This document shows, piece by piece, positions 39,882 to 48,136 of a stretch of 64,000 nt of DNA. The translations under genes were made by a program, and so were the position numbers. The notes below the pieces were generated by a model. That model was not told the origin of the DNA. It did no database searches and saw nothing but the letters and a program-made list of their open reading frames with translations. This DNA comes from Rahnella woolbedingensis (GTDB lineage: Bacteria > Pseudomonadota > Gammaproteobacteria > Enterobacterales > Enterobacteriaceae). The first letter of the stretch is position 1. Every line of letters starts with the position of its first letter. The DNA lies in NCBI RefSeq assembly GCF_003602095.1, contig NZ_RAHH01000005.1, positions 62,001 through 126,000 of the forward strand. The letters run 5' to 3'.

Positions 39882-41318
39882 TTATTTCTTCTCAGCCGTC
39901 AGGGGTAATTCAATACGGAAACAAACGTCCGCATCTTCAACGGCAACCAGTTGCAGCTCTCCATGCATGCGGCGAATACAGTCCTGGGCGATACTCAGCC
40001 CCAGACCGCTGCCTTTCACAGCCCCTTTTCGTTGCTGGCTACCCTGGTAAAAAGGTTCAAATATCATCGCGCGTTCAGCCTGCGGGATCGGGGTTCCGGT
40101 GTTTACCACCTCGATAATCACCCGGCCGTGTAATTCCCGGCTGCGGACCCAAATAGTACCGGATTCAGCCCCGTAGTGCACCGCATTGGAATAGAGATTA
40201 TCCACCACCCGCCGCAATAATGTCGGCTCAGCCAGACAGGTCGGCGCATCCATCGTGACCTCACTGCGGATCTTCTTGGCGCGTGCCGGCAGGCTGTTAG
40301 CCGTCACCACATCATTCACCAGCGATTTCAGGTCAACGTCTACGCTGAGCGTCGGCGCATCGGCCAGTTTGCGGTTGTAATCGAGCAGTTGTTCGATAAG
40401 CGTCTGCAAATGGCGGCTGCTGCTATCGAGGATAGCCACCACTTCTTTTTGATCCGACGTCAGCGGACCGGCGACCTCATCGGCCAGCAGTTCAGTGCCT
40501 TCGCGCATACTGGCAAGCGGGGTTTTCAGCTCATGGGAAATATGGCGCAGGAATTCGTGACGCTGTGATTCCAGCCACGCCAGACGCTCGCTCAGCCAGA
40601 CAATGCGCTGCACCAGAGAACGGATTTCACGCGGGCCTTTAAAGAGGGTGACATCCCCCAGATTGCGCCCTTCTCCCAGCCGGTTAATCATCCTCTCGAC
40701 GCCTTTCACCGGCCCGATAATCATGCGGGTGAACAGCAGCACCAGCGCACCGCTAAGCAGGAAAAGCACCAGCGCCTGCCAGCCAAAAAACTGACCGCGT
40801 TCAGCAATTGCGCGCTGAAGTTGCTGTCCGCGGGAAAACACGACTTCGCGCGTCGCCTGCACCATTTCGGCATTGGTGCGCGAGAAATTCTCAAGTCGCG
40901 CAGAGGAGTCTTTATCCGGGGAGTTATTCAGGCAGGTCGGTTCTGTCAGCTGGGTCAGCAAGGTACGCAGCGTCTGGTAATAACGTAAATCCGGCAGCAC
41001 CGAGGCATGCGCCTCCAGCAACTGGGCGTATTGTTTATGCTGATTCTGATAAAGGCGGAAAAGCGTCGGATCGTCGAGAACACAATACTGGCGGTAGCTG
41101 CGCTCCATTTCCAGCGCAATACTGGACATCGATTCGCTGCGGCGGGCGTCACTGAGCGTGGTGCGATTGATGCGCGCCGCCTGACGGCTCAGCTGATTCA
41201 GACTGTCATACGCCTGATAAGCCAGCACCAGCAAGGGCAACAGCACCAGCAGGAAAGCCATCAGGACCAGCTGACGTAACGAACCGGGGAATAAACGTCC
41301 TCTTTTCAACGCATTCAT
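39882..41318 (-). CDS. glrK: Sensor histidine kinase GlrK (QseE)
   Basis: 478 residues from ATG at 41318 (E. coli 475); upstream starts at 41342 or a TTG at 41354 have no better ribosome site. Two membrane spans (about 18-38 and 178-200) enclose a periplasmic domain with the conserved RSYRQYCVLDDPTLFRLYQ. HAMP, HisKA (FLRHISHELKTPLASMREG) and HATPase domains (NLYSNAVHYG, GSGLGLSIAQDC) follow. It phosphorylates GlrR. Downstream are qseG, glrR and glnB. Confidence 0.97.
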   Translation of the reverse strand: MNALKRGRLFPGSLRQLVLMAFLLVLLPLLVLAYQAYDSLNQLSRQAARINRTTLSDARRSESMSSIALEMERSYRQYCVLDDPTLFRLYQNQHKQYAQLLEAHASVLPDLRYYQTLRTLLTQLTEPTCLNNSPDKDSSARLENFSRTNAEMVQATREVVFSRGQQLQRAIAERGQFFGWQALVLFLLSGALVLLFTRMIIGPVKGVERMINRLGEGRNLGDVTLFKGPREIRSLVQRIVWLSERLAWLESQRHEFLRHISHELKTPLASMREGTELLADEVAGPLTSDQKEVVAILDSSSRHLQTLIEQLLDYNRKLADAPTLSVDVDLKSLVNDVVTANSLPARAKKIRSEVTMDAPTCLAEPTLLRRVVDNLYSNAVHYGAESGTIWVRSRELHGRVIIEVVNTGTPIPQAERAMIFEPFYQGSQQRKGAVKGSGLGLSIAQDCIRRMHGELQLVAVEDADVCFRIELPLTAEKK

Positions 41319-41427
41319 CTCATTTACCACAGATAAAGTCATGCTAGCGGACAACGGTTTAAACAGCCAGTGTCAGAGAGAAAGTGGAAGAAAATCAGGA
41401 AACAATATAGAGGGACTTCGAAGGGGG

Positions 41428-41632
41428 TGGCCTGCTGAATGTTTTTGAGAAAATTCAGCAGGCCGGAAGAGGTGGTGCCTCACTCAACGTGTCGTTCGAT
41501 GCTTGATAACGTGCTTGCGCAACGATTATCGGTCGGGTGAACGATAGGCACCGTTTCTTTGGCGTCATTCGGGCATTATGAGTATATCAACGCTTTCGCG
41601 TGAACCCGTCATAATCAGGTGAATGAGCAACT
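41428..41632 (-). ncRNA. glmY: GlmY small regulatory RNA
   Basis: Minus-strand sequence from about 41632 begins AGTTGCTCATTCACCTGA, closely matching the 5' end of E. coli GlmY (AGTGGCTCATTCACCGA). Further down, GAATGACGCC, ACGGTGCCTATCGTTCACC and CGTTGAGTGAGGCACCA resemble the conserved GlmY/GlmZ body. It lies between glrK and the GlrR sites, as in E. coli. GlmY sequesters RapZ and so protects GlmZ, raising glmS expression. The 3' end is estimated at a long hairpin (GGCCTGCTGAAT/ATTCAGCAGGCC) and is uncertain because no T-tract follows. Confidence 0.85.
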
Positions 41633-41642
41633 GCGCTAATCT

Positions 41643-41660
41643 AGCACGTTACGTGCCAAT
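41643..41660 (-). promoter_or_regulatory. Sigma-54 promoter of glmY
   Basis: Minus strand TTGGCACGTAACGTGCTAG matches the -24/-12 consensus TGGCAC-N5-TTGCW with one mismatch and correct spacing. It places the start site near 41632, exactly where the GlmY 5' end is recognised. Confidence 0.85.
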
Positions 41661-41765
41661 GTTTAAAACTATTTTTCATCTGACTGTATTTAAAGGGTAT
41701 TTAAAAATCGTTATTTTTCAGGCATCGGTAAAAGCCCCGTTAAGCTGATGAATAAACAGCCTTAG

Positions 41766-41878
41766 TGTCGCCAAAAACCAACACAATACCGCAACAATAA
41801 AAAATCATTTTAATATCATGAAATTAAGTGTCGCCAAATAGAGACAAGCCAGTAACGCGTTGTCGCCATTTTATGACA
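41766..41878 (-). promoter_or_regulatory. Three GlrR enhancer sites upstream of glmY
   Basis: Two perfect TGTC-N10-GACA sites (41829-41846 and 41861-41878) and one near-match (41766-41783, ending AACA). This is the GlrR recognition pattern known from E. coli glmY. All share TGTCGCCA in the left half. They lie about 135-245 bases upstream of the start site, suitable for a sigma-54 enhancer. The AT-rich spacer may bind IHF. Confidence 0.85.
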
Positions 41879-41986
41879 ACTGACGGTCAGCGACGGCCAG
41901 AAGCCGTAAATACAGCGTCTGCGACTTTTTCAGACCTCCCCGGCAGGAGAAATCTGTAAAGTCGCAATCGTCATATTTAAGCCAAA

Positions 41987-43933
41987 TTAATGTTCGCTAA
42001 AGCCCAGGGAATTGGGTGTCGGAACCGGTTGTTCGCAGTCCGCCGGGTTATCGACTTTTGCCGGGTCGCACGTCGTCGCCTGTGGCGGCAGGAAGATATG
42101 GTCGAGGATCGCACGCGCTGTCGGTCCGGCCACCACGCCCTCACCGCCGCCATTCTCTAATATCAGCGCCATCACCACGGACGGATGTTTATAAGGCGCA
42201 AACGCCGTGTAGAAAATATGGTCACGCAAACGCACCGGGGTCATTTTGGCGTTATAAACCTGATTCTCACGCAGGCTGAATACCTGCGAAGTCCCTGATT
42301 TCGCTGCAATCTGATAAGGCGCGGTGTGGAATAATTTATAGCCGGTACCATTCGGGAAATTCGCCATGCCATACATACCGTTTTTCACGATACCCCAGAT
42401 CGGCGATTTCGGATCCGCTATTTGCTCCGTCGGTGGCATTTTATAAGGGGTAATAACTTTGCCGCTTTTTGATGAATAAAGCAGATGCGGTGTTTCCAGC
42501 TTTCCATTATTAACCAGCGCAGCGAGCGCACGTACCATCTGAATAGGTGTCGCGACCCAATAACCCTGACCAATACCGACTGAAACCGTATCCCCCTGAT
42601 ACCAAACCTTTTTATGGACTTTCATTTTCCATTCCCGACTTGGCAATACGCCACTATATTGCTCGTCGAGATCAATCCCGCTCGACTTGCCGTAGCCAAA
42701 TTTGCTCAGCCAGGTATGAATGCGGTCGATGCCCATTTCATAAGCCACCTGATAGAAGAACGTATCAGCAGATTCTTCAATGGCTTTGGTCACATTCAGC
42801 AAACCGTGGCCGGTTTTCAGCCAGTCACGGTAATGACGTTCGGTACCCGGCAATGTCCACGTTGGCGCACCAAAGAAGGTGGTTTGTGGTGTGATCACTC
42901 CTTCAAACAGCGCCGACGTGGCCATAAAAGGTTTGACGGTGGAAGCTGGCGGATAAAGGCCCTGTGTAACACGGTTGATCAACGGCAGGTCGGGGTTTTT
43001 CAGTAACGCGCTGTATTGCTTACTGGAAATCCCGTTCACAAACGGATTCGGATCATAACTCGGGCTGGAGACCATCGCCCTGATGCCGCCATCACGGGGA
43101 TCCATCACCACCACTGCCGCACGCTGACCTTTCAGAACTTTTTCGATGTACTGCTGCAGATCCAAGTCCAGCGTCAGATAGATGTTTTGTCCGGCCTGCG
43201 GCGGAACCTCTTTGAGCAGGCGCACCACGTGGCCGTGGTTATCGACTTCCACTTCCTGATAGCCGGTGCGGCCATGCAGGATACTTTCATAATACTTTTC
43301 AACGCCCTGTTTGCCGATGTCGTGGTCAGCGGCGTAATTCTCCGAGATACCTTCAGCATCCAGACGTTTGACATCTTTATCATTAATTTTAGAAACGTAC
43401 CCGACGACGTGCGCCAGTTCCGCGCCGTACGGATAACGACGCTGCTGATACGTGCTGATGGAAACGCCAGGGAAATCAAACTGATTGACGGAAAAACGGG
43501 CGACCTCCACATCGGTCAGCGCCAGCTTTAACGGGATCTGCGCAAAGCGGCGGCCGTGGATCATGGAATCGTGAAAACTGTCCAGATCGTCTTGCGTCAG
43601 ATCGACAATGGGCTTCAACGCATCCAGGGTGGCTTTCAGATCCGGCACTTTGCCCGGGATCACTTCAATCTGATAGAGGGTAATATTTTGCGCCAGCACC
43701 ACGCCGTTTCTATCCATAATCAGCCCGCGACTGGGGGCGATCGGCAGCATTTTAATGTCATTCTGATTCGAACGGGTCTGGTAAAAATCGTGCATACCCA
43801 CCTGAAGGTGGTACAGATTGAACACCAGCGCAGAAGACAGCAGGATCACGACTAAAAATGCAATCACGGCACGACGAACGAAAAGGACGGACTCGGCAGT
43901 ATGGTCGCGAATTTCGTCGTTAAGTAAGGCCAT
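41987..43933 (-). CDS. Second penicillin-binding protein 2 (MrdA paralogue)
   Basis: 648 residues from ATG at 43933 (E. coli MrdA 633). A cytoplasmic stub and single anchor (VRRAVIAFLVVILLSSALVF) precede the pedestal domain and the transpeptidase domain. Catalytic motifs are S-T-V-K in PPASTVKPF, S-A-D in EESADTFF and K-S-G-T in AAKSGTSQ. Compared with E. coli MrdA, the active-site context is PPAS rather than PPGS. It stands alone: no rodA, rlmH or rlpA adjoins it, so it is unlikely to be the housekeeping mrdA. It resembles the situation of the Salmonella paralogue PBP2SAL. It occupies the position next to glmY where E. coli has purL. The ribosome site is weak. Confidence 0.88.
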   Translation of the reverse strand: MALLNDEIRDHTAESVLFVRRAVIAFLVVILLSSALVFNLYHLQVGMHDFYQTRSNQNDIKMLPIAPSRGLIMDRNGVVLAQNITLYQIEVIPGKVPDLKATLDALKPIVDLTQDDLDSFHDSMIHGRRFAQIPLKLALTDVEVARFSVNQFDFPGVSISTYQQRRYPYGAELAHVVGYVSKINDKDVKRLDAEGISENYAADHDIGKQGVEKYYESILHGRTGYQEVEVDNHGHVVRLLKEVPPQAGQNIYLTLDLDLQQYIEKVLKGQRAAVVVMDPRDGGIRAMVSSPSYDPNPFVNGISSKQYSALLKNPDLPLINRVTQGLYPPASTVKPFMATSALFEGVITPQTTFFGAPTWTLPGTERHYRDWLKTGHGLLNVTKAIEESADTFFYQVAYEMGIDRIHTWLSKFGYGKSSGIDLDEQYSGVLPSREWKMKVHKKVWYQGDTVSVGIGQGYWVATPIQMVRALAALVNNGKLETPHLLYSSKSGKVITPYKMPPTEQIADPKSPIWGIVKNGMYGMANFPNGTGYKLFHTAPYQIAAKSGTSQVFSLRENQVYNAKMTPVRLRDHIFYTAFAPYKHPSVVMALILENGGGEGVVAGPTARAILDHIFLPPQATTCDPAKVDNPADCEQPVPTPNSLGFSEH

Positions 43934-44152
43934 AAGCGGGCAAATACCTTTTTTGTCTGCTTCTTGAAGCGGGCGAAAATGAATAGGCGGAGGCTGGAAA
44001 AGTGCGAAAGGATAGCCCTTCATGCAACGGACGACTATAAGAAGTGTGCTAATGAAGTGGCAGGAGTGTTTCTAATTATTGCAGGGCAATATGGCAGGAC
44101 GCTGAGAACAGGCTCAACGCCCCTGAATCAAAAAATGCGGGACACAAGATTT

Positions 44153-44518
44153 TTACTTCGCAGTGTTCACTTTGCAATCGCCGTAGACATAGCCTTCTGT
44201 TTGGGTCGCCACGACAAAACTATCTTTCATATGAATATACATCAGGTTATCTTGAGCACCGGCTTTCATCGGCTGATTGTCTTTTCCGATGATATCTGTC
44301 AGTTCAGGACTGGTGACCATTTTGCTGCCATCAGGTGAGAAACTGAAAGTATTCCCCGCATCATAAACCTGCGCATTTTTGTTCACGACTTCCGAAACAT
44401 CATTCCCATCATCAGACTGCGTATGATGAGTTAACACGCACTGATACTGCGTGACAGCCGATGCTGAAAACGACGCCAGCGCCAAAATCACCGCCACACA
44501 ACCGCCTAACCTGACCAT
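44153..44518 (-). CDS. Small secreted protein of unknown function
   Basis: 121 residues from ATG at 44518, chosen because the protein then begins with a clean signal peptide (MVRLGGCVAVILALASFSASA). ATG at 44551 would add 11 residues. The mature part (about 100 residues) has two cysteines (QYQCVL near the N-terminus and YGDCKV near the C-terminus), which could form a disulfide. I do not recognise the family. It lies between the PBP2 paralogue and a divergent hydrolase and has no obvious partner. Confidence 0.65.
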   Translation of the reverse strand: MVRLGGCVAVILALASFSASAVTQYQCVLTHHTQSDDGNDVSEVVNKNAQVYDAGNTFSFSPDGSKMVTSPELTDIIGKDNQPMKAGAQDNLMYIHMKDSFVVATQTEGYVYGDCKVNTAK

Positions 44519-44784
44519 CAGATAAACCCATAAAGTGAGCAAGAGGTCCATGCTATCACTTGTCCGGCTGATAGAAAGAGGCTGCAAAAGAAATATTCGC
44601 GGGCTAAATGCTTTAAGCCAAATTATTGAATAAGCAGCGGTAAGCTGCCGATTATTTAGGCAAAATGAACGAACTTTGTGCAGGCTTACGCTCTGCGTTT
44701 GTTTACTCATTTTTTGTACTGCCGGTACGGAATATTCTGCCTATAATCCGCAGATTGTACTTAAGCCGTTAGTAAAGGATTGAG

Positions 44785-45561
44785 ATGAAATCGTTCAAAT
44801 TACCCGGTACACAAATGCATTTACGCTTCCACGAATTGTCCGGGCTGGGTGTTCCGCTGGTCTTTATTCACGGCCTGGGATGTGCGTCTTCTTGTGATTT
44901 TCCGCGCGTAGCGACCGATGCGTCATTGCGCCCGCGTCGCTCGTTGTTACTCGATTTAGCCGGTTCGGGCTACAGCGATAAGCCCGATGACTTCAGCTAC
45001 AGCTTGCAGGCGCATGTGGATTGCGTGATTGCGTGGCTCGAAAGCCTTGGCGTGCCGCAGGTCAACCTGATCGGCCATAGCATGGGCGGCAGTATCGCCA
45101 TTATGGTTGCGGCGCAGCGTCCTGATTTGATCCAGCGTCTGATTGTTGCCGAGCCAAATCTGGATGCCGGTGGTGGGGTATTCAGCCGCGCTGTTGCTCA
45201 ATATTCTGAAGAAGATTATCTGCGCGAAGGCCATGCACATCTGATTAAGGTCGCGGTTCGCGGGAATGATCATATCTGGGCGGGATGCATGGGTATCGCT
45301 TCGCCACTGGCTATTCACCGTCAGGCAGTCGGGCTGGTGAACGGTGAAGCGGTATCATGGCGCGAACAACTCTATCAGTTGGAAATGCCTGCAACCGTTT
45401 TGTTTGGCGAATTTTCACTGCCGGAACCGGATGTCGCCGTTCTGCCGCAACACGGGATCCATACCGCCATAGTACCTCAGGCCGGTCATTCAATGATGTG
45501 GGAAAACCCGACGGGCGTCGCAGCCGCAATTAATGCGGCGCTGAATGCCGAAGCGTTGTAG
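44785..45561 (+). CDS. Alpha/beta hydrolase
   Basis: 258 residues. The alpha/beta-hydrolase fold features are present: oxyanion region FIHGLGCASS, nucleophile elbow GHSMGG (Ser at about 98) and a C-terminal catalytic His in AGHSMMWENP. The acid residue is probably in LFGEFSLPEPD. There is no signal peptide. The ATG has GGATTGAG upstream. The substrate is unknown; relatives include esterases and C-C hydrolases. It is convergent with the following gene, one base apart. Confidence 0.88.
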   Translation: MKSFKLPGTQMHLRFHELSGLGVPLVFIHGLGCASSCDFPRVATDASLRPRRSLLLDLAGSGYSDKPDDFSYSLQAHVDCVIAWLESLGVPQVNLIGHSMGGSIAIMVAAQRPDLIQRLIVAEPNLDAGGGVFSRAVAQYSEEDYLREGHAHLIKVAVRGNDHIWAGCMGIASPLAIHRQAVGLVNGEAVSWREQLYQLEMPATVLFGEFSLPEPDVAVLPQHGIHTAIVPQAGHSMMWENPTGVAAAINAALNAEAL

Positions 45562-45562
45562 A

Positions 45563-46126
45563 TCAAAACGATGAATTTGTGATGTCTTCCTGATACCCGA
45601 GCAAGTGCGCAAACTCGCGGATTTGTTTGGGCGCAGCAGCAGAACGCAGTTGCAGCGCCAGGTTAATGTTTTCCAATATCTCAGCGCTTTCCACCAGCGC
45701 ATCGCTGGCTGTAAGACGACCTTCGCTGATCAGCCACCTCGCGACGTCTTTCCAGCGCCAGAGAGGTGAAGTACCTTTGAGGCGCTGAACAGGATTGGGG
45801 AAATTACGCGGCCCTCTTGCTCCCTCTTTCAGTAACGCCACCGACTGACGGGTCAGCCCCGCCAGTCCGGCAATGTCACTTAGTCCGACTAAAACAGAAT
45901 CTACGGACTCCACACGGGCATTCAGGCCTGCTGATTCAATATCCTGTATTGCTGTCATGACTGCTGTCGTCAGGGAATCACTTTCCCGGTCAAATTCGAG
46001 ATAGACCGAGGTGCCATAAAAAGCAATCAGGGCATCGTCACAACCGCCCTCATAGAGCGCGTCTTCCAGTTTTTCAGTATCAGAGGTGACACCGGAAAGT
46101 GTCAGGGTGAAGTTATAAAGTGGCAA
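45563..46126 (-). CDS. Predicted DNA-binding-like protein of unknown function
   Basis: 187 residues with a TTCCTTATTCC-poor leader and no signal peptide. The N-terminal half (LYNFTLTLSGVTSDTEKLEDALYEGG) looks like a small alpha/beta domain. The centre has a helix-turn-helix-like segment (LSDIAGLAGLTRQSVALLKEG) followed by FPNPVQRLKGTSPLWRWKDVARWL, reminiscent of MerR/AlpA-type excisionase folds with a wing that reads the sequence P-x-W-x-W. This suggests a mobile-element-type regulator. It lies just downstream of the structured Icd/Ash-like locus on the same strand. The function is inferred only from fold-like features. Confidence 0.65.
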   Translation of the reverse strand: MPLYNFTLTLSGVTSDTEKLEDALYEGGCDDALIAFYGTSVYLEFDRESDSLTTAVMTAIQDIESAGLNARVESVDSVLVGLSDIAGLAGLTRQSVALLKEGARGPRNFPNPVQRLKGTSPLWRWKDVARWLISEGRLTASDALVESAEILENINLALQLRSAAAPKQIREFAHLLGYQEDITNSSF

Positions 46127-46149
46127 AGAATTTCCTTATTCCGGGGGCA

Positions 46150-46170
46150 GAAAAAGGCGGTTTCCCGCCT
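46150..46170 (-). terminator. Minus-strand terminator of the Icd/Ash-like RNA locus
   Basis: Minus strand GGCGG-GAAA-CCGCC with a stable GNRA-type loop, followed by five T. It lies upstream of the 187-residue gene, so it must end a transcript that starts further upstream on the minus strand. Confidence 0.85.
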
Positions 46171-46175
46171 CGAAA

Positions 46176-46313
46176 TTATGGCTTATCGGGAAAGCAAGTT
46201 TCTACCCTTCTGATAATCTGCGCGGCATGGTTTTCCTGATTGCGGGGAGTAGACCAGATACTCATCATGTGTTCACGATGAGCGGGTATCCCGCACCGGA
46301 TACGAGTTGACAC
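46176..46313 (-). CDS. Short Icd/Ash-like peptide
   Basis: An open frame from GTG at 46313 (45 residues) or from ATG at 46268 (30 residues), too short for usual gene calling. The C-terminus reads MMSIWSTPRNQENHAAQII then RRVETCFPDKP. This resembles the C-terminal signature of phage P1 Icd-like/P4 Ash-like proteins (host cell division inhibitor family). The full-length N-terminal part of those proteins is missing. Whether the peptide is translated is unknown, as the same bases form part of a strong RNA-like structure. The family match is from memory. Confidence 0.5.
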   Translation of the reverse strand: MSTRIRCGIPAHREHMMSIWSTPRNQENHAAQIIRRVETCFPDKP

Positions 46314-46368
46314 TCGTCAACACCAGCATGCACACGTCCTCATACACGCCGCAAGTGTATCCCCGCAA
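46240..46368 (-). ncRNA. Candidate multi-helix structured RNA (C4-like region)
   Basis: A closing stem (TTGCGGGGA at 46360-46368 with TCCCCGCAA at 46240-46248, minus strand) encloses four perfect local hairpins. They are ATACAC/GTGTAT (46342-46360), GTTGAC/GTCAAC with a 4-base loop (46306-46321), GCGGG/CCCGC with a 3-base loop (46282-46294) and CTCATC/GATGAG (46261-46282). A strong terminator follows at 46150-46170. A possible promoter (TTGAAC, 16 bases, TATTTA) lies near 46400-46435. In phages P1 and P7 the icd gene is preceded by the C4 antisense RNA, so this may be a related element. Strand is inferred from the terminator. Confidence 0.55.
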
Positions 46369-46639
46369 CAAAGACTAATACCTTGAAAAAAAGACATCTT
46401 GAAAAATAAATATTTCGGCTTTTATTCTGTTCAAAACTTCCCGGTCAGAATCCTTCCGATGTACCAAAAATCACAACGAAGCCTGCTTAACAAAATTTGT
46501 CGCCGGGTCTGAAAAAACTAAATGAAGGATTAGTGATCCAGATCAACTAAAACCCGCGCCCCGCAAGGGCTGCAGCGGTGTTTTAAGTCCAATTCTGGGG
46601 TGTTTTTAGCCTGAAAATGGCGACTCATACCGTCATGGA

Positions 46640-46670
46640 TGCATTTCATTCCGCAACTCATGCATCTCAC
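46640..46670 (+). promoter_or_regulatory. YpdB-type operator upstream of the yhjX-like gene
   Basis: Direct repeats TGCATTTCAT and TGCATCTCAC are separated by exactly 11 bases. This matches the E. coli YpdB site in the yhjX promoter (GGCATTTCAT-N11-GGCATTTCAT). It lies about 80 bases upstream of the start codon, which fits LytTR-type activation by a YpdA/YpdB system responding to pyruvate. Confidence 0.75.
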
Positions 46671-46750
46671 TCCGCAAATGCGCCGCCCCACTTCGCCAGA
46701 CTTATCATAGCGGCAGTTAATTGAATCTACTGCGCTCGGGAGAACCCACT

Positions 46751-48001
46751 ATGAGTGACAAATCTGGCATGCAAAATTACAACCGCACACGCGTGCTGAC
46801 TTTAATCGGCACCATCATGACTCAGCTTGCGCTGGGTTCCGTTTATACCTGGAGCCTGTTTAACGGTCAGCTGTCTGAGAAACTGGGTGAACCGGTGAGC
46901 CGCGTGGCACTGACCTTTGGGATCCTCAGCCTGTGCCTGGCACTGGCCTCTTCCGTCGCCGGTAAACTTCAGGAACGTTTTGGCGTACGTACCGTGACCA
47001 TCGCCGCAGGTTTACTGATGGCCGCCGGTTTTGCACTGACTGCGCATTCTGACAACGTTCTGATGCTTTACATCAGCGCCGGTGTGCTGGTCGGTCTGGC
47101 GGACGGTGCTGGTTATCTGCTGACCCTTACCAACTGCGTGAAATGGTTCCCTGAGCGCAAAGGCCTGATTTCCGCCTGTTCTATCGGCGCTTACGGTCTG
47201 GGCAGTCTGTTATTTAAATTCGTTTGCGGCCATCTGCTGGCCACCGAAGGCCTGCAAAATACTTTCATGATCTGGGGTGGTATTGCGATGGTGATGGTGA
47301 TTGCCGGCGCGATGATGATGAAAGATGCGCCGAAACAGGAAACTGCAGACGTCACTCGTGAAGAAAACAGCCTTAATGACAACACCAATGACACCCGCGA
47401 TTTCACACTGGCGGAAGCCATTCGCGCCCCGCAATACTGGATGCTGGCGCTGATGTTCCTGACTGCCTGCATGAGCGGTTTGTATGTGATTGGTGTGGCG
47501 AAGGATATCGGCCAGAGCCTGGTAAGACTGGACGCCCTGACCGCCGCCAACGCCGTCACCGTGATTGCGATTGCCAACCTGAGCGGGCGTCTGGTGCTGG
47601 GTGTGTTGTCTGACAAAATTCAGCGTATCCGCGTTATCTCTATCGCACAGATTGTTTCGCTGGCGGGGATGAGTGTGATGTTATTCACCCAGATGAACGA
47701 GATGATGTTCTTCCTCTCCGTCGCCTGCGTGGCCTTCAGCTTCGGCGGTACCATCACCGTTTACCCATCGCTGGTCAGCGACTTCTTTGGCCTGAACAAC
47801 ATGACCAAAAACTACGGCCTGCTGTATCTGGGCTTCGGTATCGGCAGTATCTTCGCTTCTCTGGTAGCTTCCTTGTTCGGTGGCTTCGCAGTGACCTTCA
47901 GCATCATCACTGTATTATTGATTGTGTCATTGGTTCTTTCTGCCACGATTCGCTTACCGAATAAATCAGAAGCAGGTCATAGTACGCTCCAGCACGTGTA
48001 A
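46751..48001 (+). CDS. yhjX: OFA-family MFS transporter, YhjX type (pyruvate-related)
   Basis: 416 residues with 12 spans. It aligns closely with E. coli YhjX: TLIGTIMTQLALGSVYTWSL, GLADGAGYLLTLTNCVKWF, FLTACMSGLYVIGVAKDI and FGGTITVYPSLVSDFFGLNN. YhjX belongs to the oxalate/formate antiporter family and is induced by extracellular pyruvate through YpdAB; pyruvate transport has been proposed. The ATG at 46751 has GGGAG 8 bases upstream; the longer frame from 46721 is not needed. A YpdB-type site is upstream and a terminator follows. Confidence 0.9.
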   Translation: MSDKSGMQNYNRTRVLTLIGTIMTQLALGSVYTWSLFNGQLSEKLGEPVSRVALTFGILSLCLALASSVAGKLQERFGVRTVTIAAGLLMAAGFALTAHSDNVLMLYISAGVLVGLADGAGYLLTLTNCVKWFPERKGLISACSIGAYGLGSLLFKFVCGHLLATEGLQNTFMIWGGIAMVMVIAGAMMMKDAPKQETADVTREENSLNDNTNDTRDFTLAEAIRAPQYWMLALMFLTACMSGLYVIGVAKDIGQSLVRLDALTAANAVTVIAIANLSGRLVLGVLSDKIQRIRVISIAQIVSLAGMSVMLFTQMNEMMFFLSVACVAFSFGGTITVYPSLVSDFFGLNNMTKNYGLLYLGFGIGSIFASLVASLFGGFAVTFSIITVLLIVSLVLSATIRLPNKSEAGHSTLQHV

Positions 48002-48030
48002 AACAGCAGCTGAGCGCATCATAAATGATG

Positions 48031-48060
48031 AACGGGAGCACAATTTGCTCCCGTTTCTTA
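48031..48060 (+). terminator. Rho-independent terminator of yhjX
   Basis: AACGGGAGCA and TGCTCCCGTT form a perfect 10-base stem around a 5-base loop, followed by TCTTA. Confidence 0.85.
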
Positions 48061-48136
48061 TGAATAAAGCAGTTAAAATCGGCCGCTAAATCACACAACC
48101 CTATGACAAAATGTGAACAGACCGGACACCCGTAAA

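Noticed and set aside
44785..46126. Possible intact prophage around the Icd/Ash-like element
   Set aside because: No integrase, capsid, terminase, lysis or replication genes and no flanking att-like repeats were seen within several kb.
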